Source of the DNA: Carposina sasakii
Lineage: Eukaryota > Arthropoda > Insecta > Lepidoptera > Carposinidae
Direction: 5' to 3'
DNA length: 64,000 nucleotides
Assembly (NCBI GenBank): GCA_014607495.2
Contig: CP053160.1
Coordinates: 8,618,001 to 8,682,000, forward strand
The notes under the pieces are model-generated. The model was not told the origin of the DNA, made no database searches, and saw only the letters and a program-made list of their open reading frames with translations. Shown one piece after another: positions 58,561 through 64,000 of the stretch. Each line of letters starts with the position of its first letter. The first letter of the stretch is position 1. The translations under genes were made by a program, and so were the position numbers.

Positions 58561-59173
58561 TTTGACTTGATTTCATCCCTTCCATGTGTCTCTAGGAAAC
58601 ATACCTACTTTGCCTACATCGAAACATACAGCCTGCCAACCAAAATATCGTACAGTGATATCGTGTATTATAAAAGCTGCTCCATTAGACAAATAAAATT
58701 CGATTATGTTCGCAACAAGGTACTTTGGTGAAATTTTTATTTAAATTACACAGATGTTTGCAAAAAGCGTGGAAATTTTTTTGCAGATAGATACAACAAC
58801 AATCTGCTACATAATACATGGTGTTTAAAAATAGGTAACAGACCCATGAACTGTTTCTGGATATCAAGAAAATACCTACAAAGTGTGATATTAATGGTAG
58901 GTACAATAGGCCCACTTTTACAAAATGCCCACGTCTTGGATACTGTAATAAGTGCTTCCACCAAGGGCTTTTCCTTTAAAAAAAAACAGCCGAAACGCAA
59001 CTGTCATCCAACCGCAAATCGTAGTGCGAAGAAATGTTTACTTGAGTACTAGCACGCAGCGGTCGCCAGAATAAAAACAAATATCTGTCTCATGCTAACA
59101 TGTAGATATCTAATATTTTTGAGAGTAGTTATGTAGAATTTAGGAAATACTCGTATATAAAACAATTTGTATA

Positions 59174-59433
59174 CAGGATGTAACAAAAAGGGTATGTTAA
59201 GCGAAAAGCTATGCAAATAGCCCGCTATAGAGAACCTTTCTATAAAATTTGAGACTCGAAATCACATGTTTATTTTTCATGATTGTATGAAAATTCCTGA
59301 GACATTTAAGAATTCTCCATACTATCTGGAAAAATAAACATGTGATTTCGAGTCTCAAATTTTATAGAGAGGTTCTCTATAGAGGGCTATTTGCATAGCT
59401 TTTCGCTAAACATACCCTTTTTGTTATACCCTG
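59174..59433. mobile_element. Palindromic MITE-1, TA-flanked
   Basis: CAGGATGTAACAAAAAGGG to ccctttttgttataccctg. The arms are nearly perfect over the full length. Confidence 0.8.
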
Positions 59434-59439
59434 TATTAT

Positions 59440-60820
59440 TATATTATACTAAATATGTAGCTAGCTAATTTTTTATCTGTTATTATTTTTCCCAATTTAA
59501 ATTGTGTTTATTTTTAATTTTCTTTTTTTTTTAAATATGTGATGTGCTTAGGGCAAAAAAAATTATAAATATTAATAAGAAAATGAAAAAAAATTCACCG
59601 GAGTGAGATTAAATATTATGTATTATTGTGCCAGGTAGGTCTACAATTTTAAAAATTTGTAGACTTATGTTAATTACAGCTTCATTACATATTGTAACTT
59701 GTTTTGTTAGCCAAATGTATACCCATAAATAAATACATAAATATTGAATTGTATCAGGCGTTACTATTCCAAAGTTCAACTTAAATAAATTACGTCACCA
59801 TAAAGTAATTACTATTGCTGCATACCATGCTTTTACAACGATTTAATTTCGGCTTTGTTCCAGCTAGAAACTTTAAGAGAATCGGGGGGCAGGTTCTTTC
59901 TATAAAGCCTGGCGTAGCACACTCAGGAGCTCGTAGCACATGCTACGGTTTGCGTAGCAATGGCCTACGCGAACGTAGAACGTGTCATGCTCATAGACTT
60001 AGGATGTCTATGCTCCCCAGCAGAGCCACCTTCATAAATAGCGTTCATGTTTATCTCGAAATAATGTGCGTCGAACGTGCAAATTGTACATGCATTTTAT
60101 ATAATTGTACGCATTAGCGGATTACCGGAATAATGTACTTTGAACATGGCTCTACTGCGGAGCGTACTCCCTGGCAGCGCCACCTAGAAAAAGTACTTAG
60201 GTAAAGTAGTGGTTTTTCACGAAAGTTTTCTGTTCACTGTTTATTATGATATTACGTATAAATAAAATCCTTATCAATTTAGTTATTTTCAGTTTTAAAT
60301 CTTTATAAGTAGGTACAAAATGCGTGATATTTATTAGCAAATGTTTCGAGACGATCTGCTTGTTAATAAGACATCGTATGGGCATCGACGTTCGTTGTCA
60401 CAACACTCCCACCATCAGGAGTTGATTTCAGAACGTGACTTGAAGAATATTGGAGCAAACGTGTCGGTGAAGATCCTCTAGCGATTCGCCCATAGTGCCC
60501 TAATTAGGACACGTCACGGCCGCCATATTATGGCAGCGCTATCCTGTATAGGTAGCTGTATCCTGTATCCTGCTGTAGCCTGTAGCTGTGTCTTTATCAC
60601 AGATAACGTATAATTGGTTCCTGACAAGTTTTTATAGATAGCTAGACTCCGTCCGCGTGGACTGCAGAAAAACTTGCTCTAGTTGACTGCATTGTGAATC
60701 TAAACCATTCTCGAACCCACTTAAAAACACACAAAAGATTTCATCAAAATCGGTTCGTTTAGATCAATTACAAACACACGAACTGAAGATTTTTTAAGTA
60801 TTGAATTTATACACACTAAG
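59440..60820. other. Intergenic, mostly unassigned
   Basis: A GC-richer patch at 59880-60060 (aagcctggcgtagcacac, ctacgcgaacgtagaacgtg) and a degraded Helitron end near 60640 (ctagactccgtccgcgtgg). No gene can be supported. Confidence 0.4.
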
Positions 60821-60821
60821 T

Positions 60822-61330
60822 GAGTTAAGTGTTACTATGATTATCTGATATCTAATGCAATGTAAGATTCTTTTGTTAATATGTTACTTGCAAATATGTT
60901 TTGTTAATATGTTGACTGTGTCGCTGGGAGCTTTCTTGCTATTTCTCTTCCAAGCAATGACACTTCACTGAAATAGTGTAACAGTAATAGTAGAATCATG
61001 CGATGTGTCAGACCTAATGTTGGTTTTGCCATAAAGGAGAACTGTCTAGCAGCTCTCCTGGATTTCGTCTTTAGGCGACCTTAACTCTTATTAGCTCCAC
61101 GTTGGTGGCTATTAAACCCCGAATCGCCAACTTATGCCTGACAGACCATAACAAATCGCACCTTGGGTTCGTGACCCTTGCCAAAACAAAAGCTTTGCGA
61201 TTTATTTTTTTAGGTTGTTTAAATTCACCTCCCTTTTTGTTTGGTAGCGGTTTCATTTTGAGGTGCGAATATAGAAAGTAACATATAAAAAGACCATCGA
61301 TAAACAAGTTGTTAATGCTTTCATGTCGAA
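60822..61330. repeat. Dispersed repeat R-E, second copy
   Basis: Matches 47339-47865. The shared tail (aaatgattttgaatttgaa) reappears at 61510, so about 170 bp seem inserted at 61335-61505. Confidence 0.6.
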
Positions 61331-61972
61331 TAAATTGTTATGTCTTGTGGTTTAAAATAAAACACTTAGATAATTCAAGAAGCTCTATTCATGGCCGGAC
61401 GCCATTACAGAAAAGGGAAGGCGTGCTTGACGCTCGGATACATGTGAGTGCACAGCACAGACTACTTAGTGTACAGTTCGGATACGCATGCATAAGAAGT
61501 ATATCACATAAATGATTTTGAATTTGAATAACTTAGTAAGTATAAAGGTATAAAGATATTAAGCATGAATTTTATTAAAAACTTATTTTAACCTACATAT
61601 CTACCTAACACCTACACATATTTACTAGCACCGACAATTATAGCGATCATGACATTTTCAAGGTTGTTATTGAATTTAAAATAATTGGCAATTACCATAA
61701 TTTTTAGATTAAACTTTCGTACGTCTTTGCTTATGTAATGATTTCGTGCAGTTGTGTAAACAGGAGTTTAGTTGTAAACACCTATGCCTAGACTCTTACG
61801 TTGGCTACGATATTATTTAGTAAAGTACCTGAGTACCTAATTACATTTAGGTAAAAGTGTACCTACAATCCGATTCTAATTTGTTATATATCTAATTTGT
61901 AATAAATGGACCAACTTGCACTAACTGACCACTCCCTTAACACATTCCATACGTCTTTTGAACGTTTAAAAG

Positions 61973-62392
61973 TCGTCGTCGTCGTCGTCAGCCTATTGCA
62001 GTCCACTGCTGGACGTAGGCCTCCCCCAGTGTACGCCACATGGCTCGATCTCCCGTTTTTGCCATTCAGTCACTACCAGCCGTCTTCTCGGTCCATCCGA
62101 CCGGAGGGCGCCCAATGCTACGCTTGCCGGGGCGCGGTCTCCATTTGAGAACCCGTTTACTCCACCGTCCATCGGTTCTACGACAGATGTGGCCGGCCCA
62201 CTGCCACTTCAGTCTGCTACATTTCGAGACTATGTCTCTCTCTTTGGTCTTCTGCCGGATAATTTCGTTTCGGACTTTGTCCATTAGCGATTTTCCATAG
62301 CTCTCTGAGTGACATGCAAACGGTGAGCCAGCCCCACCGTCAGGTTCCACGTCTCGGCTCCGTAAGTCATGGCTGGTAGAACGCAGAGATAA
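61973..62392 (-). pseudogene. RTE LINE 3' fragment, truncated
   Basis: The - strand includes [20 protein letters not shown] and GKRSIGRPPVGWTE. The 3' end is (gac)n-like, tgacgacgacgacgac. Related to 13350-14271, with deletions in the middle. Confidence 0.75.
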
Positions 62393-62512
62393 AAGTACCA
62401 ACATTAAATTACTTATAAGATAAGAAAATGCCTATCAGGTCATCATCAGGCCGTATCCACCACAGCTACAGCTCTAACTTAGAGAGTTACTCATCTGGTC
62501 CGTTTGGGTTGG

Positions 62513-62576
62513 TCGGGTCGGGGTCTATGTCCAGCAGTGGACTTCTCAAGGCTGAGAATGATGATGATGATGATGT
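62513..62576 (+). repeat. RTE LINE 3' tail
   Basis: ggtctatgtccagcagtgga, cttctcaaggctgag, then (atg)n. A very short 5'-truncated end. Confidence 0.55.
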
Positions 62577-62907
62577 ATAGTGTGTCGAAGTCTGGTAGCT
62601 TACGGACACCACGGTGGTGCGAATAGTCGCGCCGCCATGGTCCTCTCCAGTAAAGTAAACCCCTTTCTTACTTTCATCTCAAAGTCGCAAAAAATACGAG
62701 CATTAACGCGACTTTTTGGCAACCTACCTACGAGTATATACAGGTAGGTAAAATAAAGCTATTGACACACCTAAATTCTTGTTAATAGAACGCGAAAGTG
62801 AAAGTCTAATCTCATCAAGCGAGAAAAATGACTCAAGAAGTTACCTTCATTCCATCTCCACTAAGAAGATAATAAAACAAACATAGAAAACCTTTTAGAA
62901 TGTATCC

Positions 62908-63677
62908 TTTATTGAAACAAAGTCAGACATTTAGAAATGTTAACAAAATATTACTTGTCAGAGATATGTGTACAGTTTCCATAGACTCGCTAAAATGAAG
63001 CAAGTATGGTGTTTGTATATCTTTTTCATGCACCGTTTGAAGAGTGTACTTTTCTTTGCTACAACAGATTTAAAATATTATATTGCAATTACATCAAATT
63101 ACAAAATCGTCGTTATTGAAATCTCAACAAACTGTCAAAATCAAAAAGGCAGTATCTTAAACTTTGATTAAATTATACACTTAAAATATTTTTAAGTGCT
63201 CATAAAAACATAAAGAAATGGTACGGTCAAAGTCAATATAAGTTGATTAGAGTTTTTCTAGTAACTTGTAGTTACTTGTCACTTACACTAATCACTTTCT
63301 AAATAGGGATAACACTATAATCACTTACCTGTACCTTACGCAACTTTACGGAGTGCTATAATACCTAAACAGAGTTACTTAAGTACATGGTATTTAAGAT
63401 TTATTTTGCAACGGTATGGAAGTAATTTACTTATCTTCTTTACATTAATTCAATTTGAACTTGGTTTAATAACCTAAACAATTTCGATAACTTTGCCGAT
63501 TCGTTAATAAATAACCTTTTAAATTTTAAAAATACATACAGAATATCTACAAACTTCTATTAAAATACTTCGAGGTTTTAATCTGTATCCCTTTTCCATA
63601 TAGCAGGCGTGGTGTGGTGTCCGTTTACGACATGGGTCGAAACGTACAAAGTTTGAAGTAGCAGATCATGCGGGAAC
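62908..63677 (-). CDS. Probable 3'-terminal exon with 3' UTR of an unidentified gene (partial)
   Basis: On the - strand, tttgtccacag|gttcccgc is a good acceptor. It is followed by an open frame (63677-63578) reading FPHDLLLQTLYVSTHVVNGH then HTTPAIWKRDTD and stop TAA. About 670 bp downstream is an AATAAA on the - strand (62913-62908). The stretch between is AT-rich without repeats, unlike its surroundings, as expected for a 3' UTR. No family is recognised. The rest of the gene would lie beyond position 64000. Confidence 0.45.
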
Positions 63678-63689
63678 CTGTGGACAAAC

Positions 63690-64000
63690 AAACATCGCCA
63701 TTAGAAGACCGTATCATAGAATAACTCCTATGCCTGCCCCCCTAGCTTGACCACGTATCGTGGATATCGTATCGTACGATATCGTATCGTCTCTATACAA
63801 AATTCAACATGGCGGCTATATTTATGGTATTTTGACAGGCTAAATGTCGATAAATCGGTTTATCATAGCGTGTTTCGCAGGTATGCTACTTGGGCTGATT
63901 TCGGACCAACGTCTTTGTATGCAGTGCCACGGATAATTTAGTCATGCACATAGTAACTAGCGCGATCATCCAAACTATACGATGAAAATAACTACCGCCG
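63690..64000. other. Right edge, short palindrome only
   Basis: Contains gatatcgtatcgtacgatatcgtatcg near 63760-63790, a palindromic block. No coding support. Confidence 0.35.

Overview
The window looks like nuclear DNA of a lepidopteran insect (moth or butterfly). The reasons are spliced genes with GT-AG introns, very AT-rich non-coding DNA, and an unusually dense set of insect-type mobile elements: tRNA-derived SINEs, RTE- and Jockey/CR1-like LINE tails, Lep1-type Helitron fragments, Tc1/mariner elements and TA-flanked palindromic MITEs. A short CCTAA tract matches the insect telomere repeat. The order is inferred; no species marker is visible.

Five protein-coding genes can be reconstructed, and there is a hint of a sixth. 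CAT-A is a cationic amino acid transporter of the SLC7 CAT subfamily on the + strand. Nine exons lie between 361 and 10591 and its 5' exons are outside the window. CAT-B is a complete paralogue on the - strand, with 14 coding exons from 55385 down to 23740, 630 codons, and every splice phase checked by hand. The two transporters point at each other. Between their 3' ends lie two tandem intronless acid-lipase-type genes on the + strand (15085-16311 and 16939-18147). A third intronless lipase on the - strand (56778-58010) lies upstream of CAT-B. At the right edge (62908-63677) a likely 3'-terminal exon with its 3' UTR belongs to an unidentified - strand gene.

Where the two transporters can be aligned, exon lengths match exactly apart from three variable exons near the C-terminus. 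CAT-B has three introns that CAT-A lacks: 285 = 129+156, 287 = 138+149, 238 = 98+140. Genes of this kind would import arginine and lysine (transporters) and hydrolyse lipids in a secreted or lysosomal compartment (lipases). Nothing in the sequence shows that they act together beyond being neighbours.

Nearly all remaining DNA is mobile-element debris. An intact mariner-like element with 623-bp inverted repeats (38093-40750) sits in a CAT-B intron. A second copy (25423-29427) in the last intron is split by an RTE fragment with an 8-bp target duplication. A pair of oppositely oriented 0.8-kb foldback elements brackets CAT-B exons 3 and 4. Several insertions stop within 8-70 bp of splice sites, and a 20-bp minisatellite forms the 3' splice-site region of exon 7. 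I found no evidence of a new enzymatic or defence system. The most interesting material is the intron asymmetry of the paralogues and the repeat architecture around CAT-B exons.
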